Positions 8,277-17,542 of a DNA stretch of 64,000 bases are shown here, piece after piece. The notes beneath the pieces were generated by a model. That model searched no databases and was not told where the DNA came from. It saw only the letters and a list, made by a program, of their open reading frames with translations. The number at the start of each line of letters is the position of its first letter. The stretch's first letter is position 1. The DNA lies in assembly GCA_902573065.1 (NCBI GenBank), contig CACGHX010000003.1, positions 1 to 64,000 of the forward strand. The letters are read 5' to 3'. Made by a program: the position numbers and the translations under genes. This DNA is from an uncultured Pelagibacteraceae bacterium (GTDB lineage: Bacteria; Pseudomonadota; Alphaproteobacteria; Pelagibacterales; Pelagibacteraceae).

Positions 8277-8852
8277 TTATTTTTTTTCGCTTTTTTCAGG
8301 TTTTTTAACCTCATTTTGAGCCTTTTTTTTAGAAACAGCCACCAAAGATGGTCTTAGTAATCTGTCTCCAAACATGTAACCAGGAAGCATTTCTTGAACA
8401 ATAGTTCCTGACTCAACTTTTTCGTCCTCCATTTCTGTCATTGCTTGATGAAAATTAGGATCAAATTTTTTATTTTTTGTATCGATTTTTTCAATTCTAT
8501 TCTTTTTAAATATTGAAATTAGATCTTTCTCAATTATTTCAATATTATTCAAAAATTTATCAATATCTTTATTAACTTTTAAAACAGGATCTTCTTTAAT
8601 CGAAATGTATGCTCTTTGTAAGTTATCGAGTATTACTAAGTTCTCTTTAGCAAAACTAAAACCACCAAAATCTATCGCATCTTTAATTTCTTTATCGAAT
8701 CTTTTTCTTTGATTCTCAAGTTCCGCTAGAGTTCTGAGCAACTTTTCCTCTACGTCTTTAAGCTTTTCTTCAGTACTCAATTCTTTTTCATCCTCTTTTT
8801 TTAAAGGATCTACTTTTTTTTTCTGGTTATCTTCATCATTTAAATTACTCAT
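8277..8852 (-). CDS. grpE: Nucleotide exchange factor GrpE
   Basis: 191 residues. A Lys/Glu-rich, probably unstructured and coiled N-terminus (1-45) leads to the GrpE dimer helix (TLAELENQRKRFDKEI) and the C-terminal beta domain with FDPNFHQAMTEMEDE and SGTIVQEMLPGYMFGDRLLRPSLVAVS (about 150-176), the signature of GrpE. It releases ADP from DnaK to drive the chaperone cycle. First gene of the minus-strand chaperone operon and divergent from rdgB with a 40-nt gap that holds a second sigma32-like promoter. Confidence 0.96.
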   Translation of the reverse strand: MSNLNDEDNQKKKVDPLKKEDEKELSTEEKLKDVEEKLLRTLAELENQRKRFDKEIKDAIDFGGFSFAKENLVILDNLQRAYISIKEDPVLKVNKDIDKFLNNIEIIEKDLISIFKKNRIEKIDTKNKKFDPNFHQAMTEMEDEKVESGTIVQEMLPGYMFGDRLLRPSLVAVSKKKAQNEVKKPEKSEKK

Positions 8853-8858
8853 AAAAAG

Positions 8859-8887
8859 TATATAGTCATGAAATATCTTATTTCTAG
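8859..8887 (-). promoter_or_regulatory. Possible sigma32-like promoter of grpE
   Basis: Minus strand: CTAGAA (8887-8882), exactly 14 nt, GACTATATA (8867-8859). The -35 has one mismatch to CTTGAA; the -10 matches CCCCATnTA at only five of eight defined positions. The spacing is the same as at the dnaK promoter and the position is just upstream of the grpE ATG, which is why I list it despite the weak -10. Confidence 0.35.
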
Positions 8888-8892
8888 AGTAT

Positions 8893-9483
8893 ATGCAAAA
8901 AATTGATAAAATATTAGTAGGAACTCATAATAAAGGGAAATTTATTGAAATTAGTGATTTACTACCAAAAAAAGTAGAAAAAATATCACCAATTAATCTT
9001 GATATAGAAAGTCCAGTTGAGAATGGCAAAACTTTTGAAGAAAATTCTGAAATAAAGGCTAATTTTTTTTGTGAAAAATCTAATTTAGTAACTCTGTCAG
9101 ATGACTCGGGCCTTGAAGTTGATTGCTTAAATGGTGAGCCTGGAATTTTTTCATCAAGATGGGCAGATGAGCTAGGTGGGTTTCAGAATGCAATGATAAA
9201 AATATTAGATAAAGTAAAGAAACTAAACAGAAATACAAACGCTCAATTTGTTAGCAGTCTCACCATCAGATGGCCTGATGGGAAAAAAATAACTGAAACA
9301 GGTATAGTAAAAGGCGATATAACTGATATCAAAGGCACAAACGGTTTTGGTTATGATCCAATTTTTATACCCAAGGGTTACTCAAAAACATTTGCTGAAA
9401 TGAATTATATAGAAAAGTTAAAAATAGACCATAGACAAGTAGCTTATCAAAAACTATTCAAAAAAATTAAAGTTTATTTTTGA
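8893..9483 (+). CDS. rdgB: Non-canonical purine NTP pyrophosphatase (HAM1/RdgB)
   Basis: 196 residues. It shows LVGTHNKGKFIEI (nucleotide-binding T-x-N-x-x-K, about 8-20), SDDSGLEVDCLNGEPGIFSSRWA (about 69-91) and GFGYDPIFIPKGYSKTFAEM (about 152-171), the three signatures of the ITPase family. It hydrolyses dITP, ITP and XTP to monophosphates, keeping deaminated purines out of DNA. Association with grpE and, convergently, with an rsmI cluster is common in Alphaproteobacteria. The 3' end overlaps the convergent LpoA-like gene by 17 nt. Confidence 0.96.
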   Translation: MQKIDKILVGTHNKGKFIEISDLLPKKVEKISPINLDIESPVENGKTFEENSEIKANFFCEKSNLVTLSDDSGLEVDCLNGEPGIFSSRWADELGGFQNAMIKILDKVKKLNRNTNAQFVSSLTIRWPDGKKITETGIVKGDITDIKGTNGFGYDPIFIPKGYSKTFAEMNYIEKLKIDHRQVAYQKLFKKIKVYF

Positions 9484-10630
9484 TAAATTTATTTTCCTCT
9501 AGTTTATAAATTTCGAGTTTTTGTATCACTTTATTTTCTGAGATAATGAAACTTCCTATTTTACCCTTAATTTCTTCTTTAAGATTAAAATCGCCTGAAG
9601 ATTTAATTTTTTTATTATTTTTCCAGAAATAATATATAAACCCTGTTATATCATACGATATAATTGAAATTTCATTTGGATAATATTCATAAGTTTTAAA
9701 AAATTTCTGGTTAAAAGATTTGAAATTATTTAAATTAATTGATGGAAAATAAAAACTTTTGATAGAAGTTTCAGATAATATACTAATATCAAACCACTGA
9801 TTTGCTGTAATAATTAACACATCTTTTTCAGATACATCTGTATAGGCTAAAGAAGTTAATACACTTTTTAATCCATCATCAAAATCAATAATAACAACAG
9901 AGTCAAAGTTGACTTTTCCTAAAGTATATTTTTGCTTAAGTTGATTTAATTCTCTTATATCCTTGGGTAATTCAGATTTTTCTAAGATTTTTACCCTAGA
10001 CTCCAAATTAATTTTTCTTTGTTTGTAATTTGTCAATTTTTCAATCTGTCCCGTCAAAACCTCAGAGTCATTACTATATTTAAAAGTTCTAGAATTACTA
10101 AAAGCTAATTCTTTTATTTTTTTTTCAATATGCTTAGCTTTATTATCATCTGGGTACAAAATTATAGTCTTTTTCTTATTTTTTTTATCAATAAAATTTT
10201 TTATTGCTAATAATTGAGATTCTAAGTTTATTCCCATCATCATAATATTTTTTTCAATACTTGAGTTCATATTTGATAAAGATAAAAATACTAAATCATT
10301 AAATCTTTTTAACTCGTTTGTAAAAGTTGAGTCTATCGGCCCTATAATAATGTTAATACCCTCGTCCTGAAATTCCTTACACGCACTTATTATTTTTTCT
10401 TTGTTTGAACCAGAGTCTTTTGGATATATTTTAATCGAATCATCATTTATATCGTGTAAAGCTAAATTCACAGAAAATAAAATCGTTTCACCCATAAATT
10501 TAAACTCTCCCGAGAAAGGTGCTAAAATTCCAATTTTTAGAATATTTGTATTATTGTTCTCAACAGCAAAAACAAAAGTATTAAAAGTAAGTGATAAATA
10601 AGATAAAAATATAATAATAATTTTTTTCAT
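9467..10630 (-). CDS. LpoA-like penicillin-binding-protein activator (type 1 periplasmic-binding fold)
   Basis: 387 residues. The first 22 (MKKIIIIFLSYLSLTFNTFVFA) are a clear signal peptide. The mature part has ILKIGILAPFSGEFKFMGETILFSVNLAL and later INIIIGPIDST, typical of branched-chain amino-acid-type periplasmic binding domains. It lies head-to-head with rsmI, as E. coli lpoA (yraM) does with rsmI (yraL), so a role in activating a peptidoglycan synthase is more likely than solute import. No lipobox Cys is seen, unlike E. coli LpoA, and the E. coli N-terminal TPR region is absent. Only 5 bp separate its ATG from that of rsmI. Confidence 0.75.
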   Translation of the reverse strand: MKKIIIIFLSYLSLTFNTFVFAVENNNTNILKIGILAPFSGEFKFMGETILFSVNLALHDINDDSIKIYPKDSGSNKEKIISACKEFQDEGINIIIGPIDSTFTNELKRFNDLVFLSLSNMNSSIEKNIMMMGINLESQLLAIKNFIDKKNKKKTIILYPDDNKAKHIEKKIKELAFSNSRTFKYSNDSEVLTGQIEKLTNYKQRKINLESRVKILEKSELPKDIRELNQLKQKYTLGKVNFDSVVIIDFDDGLKSVLTSLAYTDVSEKDVLIITANQWFDISILSETSIKSFYFPSINLNNFKSFNQKFFKTYEYYPNEISIISYDITGFIYYFWKNNKKIKSSGDFNLKEEIKGKIGSFIISENKVIQKLEIYKLEENKFIKNKL

Positions 10631-10635
10631 TTTTT

Positions 10636-11475
10636 ATGAATAATTTTTTATCAGGTTTATATATTGTTTCAACTCCAATAGGAAATTTGGATGATATTAC
10701 ATTAAGAGCTTTAAATGTACTTAAAAACTCAGATAAAATTCTTTGTGAAGACACTAGAAGGTCAATTAAATTACTTAATTATTACAATATTAATAATAAA
10801 TTGATTTCTCATCACAAGTTTAACGAAAAAAAAACAACTTCAATTATTTTAGAAAATATAAAAAGTGGAGAGGTGATTTCGATGATTTCAGATGCGGGTA
10901 CCCCAACTATTTCAGATCCCGGATTAGTTTTAATCAAAGAATGTATTAAAAATAATTTAAAAATATTTCCAATACCCGGAGTTTCAGCTGCAACGACAGC
11001 AATATCTGTTTCTGGTTTAAGTGATCAATACTTTTTTTATGGTTTTTTACCAAAAAAACAGACAGCTATTGAAAAAGAATTAAAAAAATTAAAAGAGCAT
11101 AAATTTAATCTGGTATTTTTCATTCCTCCAATAAAAATAAACTTTTACATGAAACTTTTTAAAAAATTCATGAAAAAAAGAGAAGTTTTCATTGCAAGGG
11201 AAATGACAAAAATTCATGAAACTTTTTATAGATTTAATTTAGATAAATTTTCTGGTTTTAAAGAAAAGTTAAAAGGCGAACTTACAGTTGTAATATCTGG
11301 GAATATTGAAAATTTTACCAATAATACTGTTATAGATACCAAAAAATTAAATATCGAAATAAAACAATATTTAAAAAAATATAGCGTTAAAGATGTGGTT
11401 AACTTATTTTCACAAAAAAATAATTTATCTAAAAAAAAAATATATGATATTTGTTTAAAACTAAAGAAAACATGA
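10636..11475 (+). CDS. rsmI: 16S rRNA (cytidine1402-2'-O)-methyltransferase RsmI
   Basis: 279 residues of the tetrapyrrole-methylase fold. Motifs: LYIVSTPIGNLDDITLRALNVL (about 8-29), CEDTRRSIKLL (about 38-48), MISDAGTPTISDPG (about 82-95) and the SAM-binding IPGVSAATTAISVSGL. RsmI methylates the ribose of C1402 in 16S rRNA, in the decoding centre. The C-terminal helical extension of the family (VKDVVNLFSQKNNLSKKKIYDICLKLKK) is present. Its TGA overlaps the ATG of the BON-domain lipoprotein gene. Confidence 0.95.
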   Translation: MNNFLSGLYIVSTPIGNLDDITLRALNVLKNSDKILCEDTRRSIKLLNYYNINNKLISHHKFNEKKTTSIILENIKSGEVISMISDAGTPTISDPGLVLIKECIKNNLKIFPIPGVSAATTAISVSGLSDQYFFYGFLPKKQTAIEKELKKLKEHKFNLVFFIPPIKINFYMKLFKKFMKKREVFIAREMTKIHETFYRFNLDKFSGFKEKLKGELTVVISGNIENFTNNTVIDTKKLNIEIKQYLKKYSVKDVVNLFSQKNNLSKKKIYDICLKLKKT

Positions 11476-12062
11476 AAAAAATTTTTTTAATATCATTCTT
11501 AACCGTATTTACATTTTCTTGTGTTGGTACATCTTCAGTTGGAATTTTCGGTTCAGGTGTAAGTATAGCTTATGATCCAAGAACGGTTGGTATGCAAATT
11601 GATGACTCAATTATGCAAAAAAATTTAATTGGAAGATTAGCCTTAACTGATAAAAAATATATAATTAATATCAGTCCAAAAGTATTAGATGGGAATATTT
11701 ATTTATCTGGAAAAGTCGATGAACCAGAAGAAAAGTTAAAAATTATTAAAACAGCATGGGAAACTAAGGGAGCTAGATCAGTTCAAAGTACGATTACAAT
11801 AAAAGGAAAAAGTAATTTTAAAAGTACAGCTAAAGATATTCTAATATCTTCCCAATTAAAAACTGCACTTATATTTAACAAATTTACTAAGGCATCAAAC
11901 TACACAATAGATACGATAGAGGGTAAAATTTATATTTTTGGAATAGCTATGACAAAAAATGAAAAAGAAAAGGTTCTTTCAGAAGCTGATCAAATACATG
12001 GCGTCAAAGATGTAGTACCAAGTATTTATTTGGTAGAGGAATTAAGCAGACATAAAAATTAA
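11472..12062 (+). CDS. BON-domain outer-membrane lipoprotein, DolP (YraP)-like
   Basis: I start it at ATG 11472 (ATGA overlap with rsmI), seven codons after the ORF-track start, because MKKIFLISFLTVFTFSC is then a complete lipoprotein signal with the lipobox Cys at residue 17. The remaining part holds two BON domains (about 45-110 and 120-190), each with the pattern of a conserved central Gly and alternating hydrophobics (LDGNIYLSGKVD; IEGKIYIFGIAM). E. coli DolP (YraP), also close to rsmI and lpoA, supports outer-membrane integrity. The gene order here matches that cluster, minus yraN and diaA. Overlaps convergent maeB by 4 nt. Confidence 0.8.
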   Translation: MKKIFLISFLTVFTFSCVGTSSVGIFGSGVSIAYDPRTVGMQIDDSIMQKNLIGRLALTDKKYIINISPKVLDGNIYLSGKVDEPEEKLKIIKTAWETKGARSVQSTITIKGKSNFKSTAKDILISSQLKTALIFNKFTKASNYTIDTIEGKIYIFGIAMTKNEKEKVLSEADQIHGVKDVVPSIYLVEELSRHKN

Positions 12063-14353
12063 TTTGTTTTTTTATTTTTATAATCGATTATTTCGGCAGA
12101 ATAGGCAGCTACTGAAGCAAGGTTCAGTATATCATTCGAAGACGATCTTAAAGGAGCAATTTCAATTGGTAAGCCTAAACCGATTAGTAAAGGACCTATA
12201 ATTTTTGCACCCCCAATTGTTTTCATTAGTTTAGTTGATATTGCAGCACTGTGAAGAGCTGGCATGATTAAGATATTAGCATTACCCACTATCTTTGAAA
12301 AAGGATAAGTTTCTTTATATTTTGGGTTAAGAGCAACGTCTGGCTGCATCTCACCATCGAAATCAAAATCTACTTTTTTGCTTTTGAGAAGTTCTATTGC
12401 GTCTCTTACATGTTTTGTATTTCTAGATGAAGGTTTTCCAAATGTTGAATGTGATAAAAACGCTACCTTTGGATCAAAACCAAATAACCTAGCAACTCTT
12501 ACACTAGAAATAGAAATTTTAACTAAATCTTCTGCAGATGGAAAATCATTCACTTGAGTGTCTGCAATAAAAATGGTTTTTTTTGGGGTTATTATCATAT
12601 TAAGACCAAATAAGATTTCACCTGGTCTTGGGTTTACCACTTTTTTGAGGCTTTCAATAGATGCTGCATAATGCCTAATATTTCCTGTCACCATTGCATC
12701 TGCATCTCCACAATCAACCATAGAGGCTCCCCAGATAATTCGATCGTTTCGAATTAGTCTATCCACATCTCTTTCTAACAAACCTTTTCTTTGTAATTTA
12801 GAATATAGTTTTTTTGAATAAAGCTCTCTTTTGTCTTTGTCAGTAGAATTTACAATTTTAATTTTGTAATTTTCGTCTAAACCAATTTCTTTCAACTGCT
12901 CCTTAACCCTTTTTTCATTACCAATTAAAATAGGAGTTCCTAATCTACTATTTTTATACGCGACAGCAGCTTTTAACATATTTTGATCTTCACCTTCAGC
13001 AAAGACAACAGTTTTTGGTTGTTTTTTGATTTGAGCATTAATTCCTTGCATAATACTCATAGATGGATCAAGTCTATTTGTTAGTTGATCTTTGTAAAGC
13101 TCAATATCCTCGATTTTTTTTCTTGCTACACCAGACTTCATCGCTGCTTCTGCTACCGCAGATGGAATTCTACTAATTAATCTAGGATCAAAAGTTGATG
13201 GAATAATATAATTTTTACCGTAGTGCGGTCTTTCCCCACCGTATGCGTTTACCACTTCGTCAGGCACTTCTTCTCTTGCAAGTGTAGCAATTGCTTTTGC
13301 TGCTGCAATTTTCATTTCGTCGTTTATTTCTTTTGCTCTTACATCTAGAGCACCTCTAAAAATATATGGAAATCCGATTAGATTATTTACTTGATTTGGA
13401 TAATCAGACCTTCCTGTTGCAACTATTGCATCAGATCTAACTTCATCAACTAACTCAGGTTTTATCTCTGGGTCCGGATTTGCACATGCAAAAATTATCG
13501 GATTTTTAGACATAGATTTCACCATGTCTTTTGTCAAAACATTTTTTGCCGACAATCCTAAAAAAATATCTGCTCCTTTAATAGCTTCCGAAAGCGTTCT
13601 GAGTTTTGTCTCAACAGAGTAAGCTGACTTAAATTGATCAATATTATCCCTTCCTTTATAAATTACACCTTTTCTATCAAGCATTAAAATATTTTCACTT
13701 TTAATTCCGATTTTTTTAAAAAGATTTGCACATGCTATTGCAGAAGCCCCCGCTCCATTTACGACAATTTTAACATCACCAACTTTTTTTTTTGATATAT
13801 CAAGTGCATTTATCAGAGCTGCAGTAGTAATTATTGCTGTACCATGTTGATCATCGTGAAATATAGGAATATCTAAAGTTTCTCTTAATTTACTTTCTAT
13901 GATGAAACAATCTGGAGCTGCGATATCTTCTAAATTTATTCCACCAAAACTATTTCCTATATTTTGTATACATTTTATAATTTCATCAGAATTTTTATTA
14001 TCAATCTCAATATCAATCGCATCAATATCTGCGAACCTTTTAAATAAAACGGCCTTACCTTCCATAACTGGTTTGGATGCTAAAGCACCTAAATTTCCAA
14101 GGCCCAAAATTGCTGAACCATTACTAATAACAGCAACCAAATTTCCTTTGCTTGTATATTCGTAAGCAGCATCTGGATTTTTTGAAATCTCCATAACAGG
14201 AACGGCAACACCAGGTGAATAAGCTAGAGATAGGTCTCTTTTTGTTGTTAAAGATTTGGAAGATACAATCTCAATTTTGCCAGACTTTCCTTTATTATGA
14301 AATTCTAATGCTTCTTTATCTGTATAGTGATCAATTTTTGATTTTTTTGTCAT
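12059..14353 (-). CDS. maeB: NADP-dependent malic enzyme with C-terminal phosphotransacetylase-like domain
   Basis: The ORF-track protein has 10 extra residues; the second Met (MTKKSKID, ATG at 14351-14353) is the likelier start and leaves 764 residues, the usual MaeB length. The malic enzyme domain (about 1-420) shows LAYSPGVAVP, the catalytic/metal region, HDDQHGTAI and the nucleotide-binding NGAGASAIAC. From about 435 a phosphate acetyltransferase-like domain follows (MVTGNIRHYAAS, GPLLIGLGLPIEI), believed to be regulatory. It decarboxylates malate to pyruvate with NADPH formation, linking the TCA cycle to gluconeogenic and lipid precursors. Confidence 0.95.
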   Translation of the reverse strand: MTKKSKIDHYTDKEALEFHNKGKSGKIEIVSSKSLTTKRDLSLAYSPGVAVPVMEISKNPDAAYEYTSKGNLVAVISNGSAILGLGNLGALASKPVMEGKAVLFKRFADIDAIDIEIDNKNSDEIIKCIQNIGNSFGGINLEDIAAPDCFIIESKLRETLDIPIFHDDQHGTAIITTAALINALDISKKKVGDVKIVVNGAGASAIACANLFKKIGIKSENILMLDRKGVIYKGRDNIDQFKSAYSVETKLRTLSEAIKGADIFLGLSAKNVLTKDMVKSMSKNPIIFACANPDPEIKPELVDEVRSDAIVATGRSDYPNQVNNLIGFPYIFRGALDVRAKEINDEMKIAAAKAIATLAREEVPDEVVNAYGGERPHYGKNYIIPSTFDPRLISRIPSAVAEAAMKSGVARKKIEDIELYKDQLTNRLDPSMSIMQGINAQIKKQPKTVVFAEGEDQNMLKAAVAYKNSRLGTPILIGNEKRVKEQLKEIGLDENYKIKIVNSTDKDKRELYSKKLYSKLQRKGLLERDVDRLIRNDRIIWGASMVDCGDADAMVTGNIRHYAASIESLKKVVNPRPGEILFGLNMIITPKKTIFIADTQVNDFPSAEDLVKISISSVRVARLFGFDPKVAFLSHSTFGKPSSRNTKHVRDAIELLKSKKVDFDFDGEMQPDVALNPKYKETYPFSKIVGNANILIMPALHSAAISTKLMKTIGGAKIIGPLLIGLGLPIEIAPLRSSSNDILNLASVAAYSAEIIDYKNKKTN

Positions 14354-14410
14354 TAAAATTTGAGTATGTAATATAAATGACATTAAATCACTAAAAATTT
14401 TGTCTTAATT

Positions 14411-15937
14411 ATGAATTTATTATCTTCCACGTCCGTATTTGGTTTTTACACTCTAATAAGCAGAGTTTTAGGATATTTGAGAGATATTTTGATTGCTATT
14501 TTCCTTGGAACAACAATCTATGCCGATGCTTTTTTTGTAGCCTTCAGATTACCAAATACATTTAGAAGATTGTTCGCAGAGGGGACGTTTAATGCTGCAT
14601 TCATACCAAGTTATGCGAAAACAAATTTAAAAAATAAAAAAGAAGGAAAAATATTTGCTGACGAAGTTTTTAATTTACTACTCTACATATTAATATTTAC
14701 TATAATTATAGTAGAGATTTTTACGCCAGTAGTTGTATATCTTATCGCACCAGGTTTTTTTGCTGATAGTGAAAAGTTAAGTTTAGCTGTTGAATTTACT
14801 AGAATAACTTTCCCCTTTTTACTTTTTGTGAGTTTATCCTCTATGCTTGCAGGGATTTTAAACACAAATAATAAATTTGCCGCCGCCGCCGCCGCACCAA
14901 TCGCTTTAAATATTGTACTCATTTTTTCATTGATATTGGCGTTTAATTTAGAATTGAATATAGCAAAAAGTTTATCTGTAGGTGTAACTTTATCAGGAAT
15001 TGTTCAGTTTTTAATACTAATTTTTTTCACTAAAAGATTTTATTTTCCATCTTTAAAAATATCATTAAAATTAAAAAAAAATATTAAAGACTTTTTTCAA
15101 AAACTTTTGCCAAGTATTTTTTCTGCTGGCATTACACAAATCAACATTCTTGTAGGAACTATTATAGCTTCTTTTCAAACAGGAGCAGTATCTTATCTTT
15201 ATTATGCTGATAGAATTTATCAAATTAATTTAGCTATTGCAGGGATAGCAGTTGGAACTGTAGTTTTACCAAATCTATCAAAAAAAATTAAAGAGAATAA
15301 TAAAAATTCTATTAATATTTTACAAAATAAATCTTTAGAATTATCTTTTGCTTTATCACTTCCCGCAGCATTTGGTTTATTTATTGCATCCAAAGAAATT
15401 GTGAATAGCTTATTTGGCTATGGTTCTTTTACGCAAGAAGATGTAACTAACACATCTTTAGCATTAATGTATTTTTCTTTAGGTGTACCTGCTTTTGCAT
15501 TAATAAAAGTTCTTTCCAGTTTTTATTTTGCAAGAGATAATACAAAAATACCTTTTTATATATCTTTTTTTAGCATGATCATAAATGTATTTATAAGTGT
15601 AGTATTTTTTAAAGAATATGGTTTTATAATAATTCCAATTGCTACAACTTTTTCGAGTTGGTTATCAGTGCTAATTTATTTTATTTTTTTTAACAGAAGA
15701 AAACTTATAATATTTGAAAATAAAAACTTTATGAATATTTGCAAAATTTTATTTGCAACCGCGCTAATGTGTTGTTTCCTTTATTTTGGTTTAATTTATT
15801 TTGAGGATAAGTTTGAATATACTTACAAATTTAAATTAATTTACCTTTTAATTATGGTAGGTTTATCAGCGGCTATTTATCTATTAACTACAAACATTTT
15901 GGGAATATTAAAATTTAAGAGCTATAAATTAAAATGA
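14411..15937 (+). CDS. murJ: Lipid II flippase MurJ (MviN)
   Basis: 508 residues with about 14 hydrophobic membrane spans. The N-terminus TLISRVLGYLRDILIAIFLG, followed by ADAFFVAFRLPNTFRRLFAEGTFNAAFIPSY, is the hallmark of MurJ, including the Arg residues of the central cavity. It moves lipid II across the inner membrane for peptidoglycan synthesis. At residues 157-162 it carries an unusual run of six Ala written as five GCC and one GCA. Divergent from maeB; its stop overlaps the trpS start (ATGA). Confidence 0.95.
   Translation: MNLLSSTSVFGFYTLISRVLGYLRDILIAIFLGTTIYADAFFVAFRLPNTFRRLFAEGTFNAAFIPSYAKTNLKNKKEGKIFADEVFNLLLYILIFTIIIVEIFTPVVVYLIAPGFFADSEKLSLAVEFTRITFPFLLFVSLSSMLAGILNTNNKFAAAAAAPIALNIVLIFSLILAFNLELNIAKSLSVGVTLSGIVQFLILIFFTKRFYFPSLKISLKLKKNIKDFFQKLLPSIFSAGITQINILVGTIIASFQTGAVSYLYYADRIYQINLAIAGIAVGTVVLPNLSKKIKENNKNSINILQNKSLELSFALSLPAAFGLFIASKEIVNSLFGYGSFTQEDVTNTSLALMYFSLGVPAFALIKVLSSFYFARDNTKIPFYISFFSMIINVFISVVFFKEYGFIIIPIATTFSSWLSVLIYFIFFNRRKLIIFENKNFMNICKILFATALMCCFLYFGLIYFEDKFEYTYKFKLIYLLIMVGLSAAIYLLTTNILGILKFKSYKLK
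14879..14896 (+). repeat. In-frame (GCC)5 trinucleotide run inside murJ
   Basis: Five consecutive GCC codons followed by GCA encode the Ala run in FAAAAAAPIALN. It is an all-G/C microsatellite in a chromosome where Ala is otherwise written mostly GCA or GCT. The run is in frame with the start at 14411 and sits in the cytoplasmic loop/start of a helix just after NTNNK. Confidence 0.9.
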
Positions 15938-16950
15938 GTAATAATTTTAAACAAACAGTTTTTTCGGGGGTACAACCTACTGGAAATTTGCATTTAGGCA
16001 ATTACCTTGGAGCTATAAAAAACTTTGTAGAGCTTCAAAAGAAAATGAAATGTATATATTGCGTAGTAGATCTTCATGCAATTACTGTTTTTCAGGATTC
16101 AAAAGAATTAAAAAAAAATATGCTTGAAACAACCGCAACCTTCATTGCATGCGGTTTAGATTTTAAAAAAAGTATTATATTTAATCAATCCTCAGTAAGT
16201 GAACACTCTGAACTGGCGTGGATATTTAATTGTATTTCTAGAATTGGTTGGATGAATAGAATGACTCAATTTAAAGAAAAGGCTGGAAAAAATAAAGAAA
16301 ATGCCAGTGTTGGTCTTTACGTCTATCCAAATTTAATGGCTGCTGATATTTTGTTATACAAAGCAACTCACGTACCTGTAGGAGACGATCAAAAACAACA
16401 TTTAGAACTTGTAAGAGATATAGCTCAAAAGTTTAATAACGATTATAAATCAGATAATTTTTTTCCTATTCCGGAGCCTTTAATTCAAAAAAAACTTTCA
16501 AGGGTTATGAGCTTAAGGGACGGAAAAAATAAAATGAGTAAATCAGATGAGTCTGAATATTCTAGAATTAATTTGCAAGACACAGAGGACGAAATATACA
16601 AAAAGATAAAAAAAGCAAAAACTGACTCTGAGCCTATTCCATCTAGGATTGAAGATTTAAAAAATAGGCCTGAGGCATTAAATTTGATAAATATTTATTC
16701 CTTTATAACAAATAAAACTTTAGAAAACACTTTAGATAGTATGGCAGGTAAAGATTTTTCTAAATTAAAAAAAGAACTTTCTGATGCTCTTGTAGCTACA
16801 ATTTGTCCAATCGGAAAAAAAATCAAAGAACTTAAAAAAGATGAGAAGTATTTGATAGACATTCTCAAAAAAGGGTCAAATAAAGCAAAGGAAATAGCAA
16901 AAATAAATATAAACAAAGTAAAAGATATTGTAGGATTTATTTCACATTAA
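15934..16950 (+). CDS. trpS: Tryptophanyl-tRNA synthetase
   Basis: 338 residues, normal for bacterial TrpRS. FSGVQPTGNLHLGNYLGAIKNF (about 10-31) holds the HIGH-like signature (T-x-x-L-H-L-G-N), VPVGDDQKQHLEL (about 149-161) lines the tryptophan/ATP site and KNKMSKSDES (about 203-212) is the class I KMSKS loop. It charges tRNA-Trp in the cytoplasm. It is translationally coupled to murJ by an ATGA overlap; murJ-trpS pairing is common in Alphaproteobacteria. Confidence 0.97.
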   Translation: MSNNFKQTVFSGVQPTGNLHLGNYLGAIKNFVELQKKMKCIYCVVDLHAITVFQDSKELKKNMLETTATFIACGLDFKKSIIFNQSSVSEHSELAWIFNCISRIGWMNRMTQFKEKAGKNKENASVGLYVYPNLMAADILLYKATHVPVGDDQKQHLELVRDIAQKFNNDYKSDNFFPIPEPLIQKKLSRVMSLRDGKNKMSKSDESEYSRINLQDTEDEIYKKIKKAKTDSEPIPSRIEDLKNRPEALNLINIYSFITNKTLENTLDSMAGKDFSKLKKELSDALVATICPIGKKIKELKKDEKYLIDILKKGSNKAKEIAKININKVKDIVGFISH

Positions 16951-16980
16951 ATTTTTAAAAAAATGTGTTAAATTATAAAC

Positions 16981-17532
16981 ATGATACAAATAGAAAACAC
17001 ACCAAACCCAAACGCTTTGAAATTTCAATCTGAAAAACAGTTGTCTGAAGTTGATACTCAGGAATTTCAAAAAAAAGATTTAAATCAAATCAAAAATGAA
17101 TTTGTAAAAAATATTCTTAATTTTGAAGGAGTTGAATTAGTTTTAATCTCAAAAAATTTTATGAGTGTAAAAAAAGATGAAAAAACTAGTTGGGATACAC
17201 TTAAACCCTCAATTATTTCGTCAATTAATGATCACTTTGAAAAAAACAAGGAGCCAATAATTTTAAAAAATAATGTAGTTTTCAACGAAAAAGATAATGA
17301 TGAAGACGAGACAATTCAGAAAATAAAAGATGTGCTAGAAACTAAAGTAAGACCAGCAGTAGCAAAAGATGGTGGAGATATTCAATTTATATCATTTAAC
17401 AAAGGTATAGTTAACGTAAAATTAAAAGGTAGTTGTTCAGGTTGTCCAAGTTCTACAATGACGTTGAAACAAGGTGTTCAAAATTTACTTTGTCATTATG
17501 TCAAAGAAGTTAAGTCAGTAGAAGCTAGCTAA
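16981..17532 (+). CDS. nfuA: NfuA/NifU-type iron-sulfur carrier protein
   Basis: 183 residues in two domains. The N-terminal Nfu_N domain begins MIQIENTPNPNALKF; the C-terminal NifU-like domain (about 105-180) carries VRPAVAKDGGDIQFI and the Fe-S ligands in KGSCSGCPSSTMTLKQGVQ (CxxC). Such proteins deliver assembled 4Fe-4S clusters to targets such as MiaB, encoded 3.5 kb downstream in the same direction. The gene precedes the tsaB-fur-miaB-phoH run, a typical alphaproteobacterial order, but here two envelope genes separate them. Confidence 0.92.
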   Translation: MIQIENTPNPNALKFQSEKQLSEVDTQEFQKKDLNQIKNEFVKNILNFEGVELVLISKNFMSVKKDEKTSWDTLKPSIISSINDHFEKNKEPIILKNNVVFNEKDNDEDETIQKIKDVLETKVRPAVAKDGGDIQFISFNKGIVNVKLKGSCSGCPSSTMTLKQGVQNLLCHYVKEVKSVEAS

Positions 17533-17542
17533 TATATATTAA

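Noticed and set aside
16951-16980. Terminator or promoter between trpS and nfuA
   Set aside because: CACATT...AATGTG is a weak stem in A/T DNA and no -35 pairs with the TATAAA at 16974; not strong enough to list.
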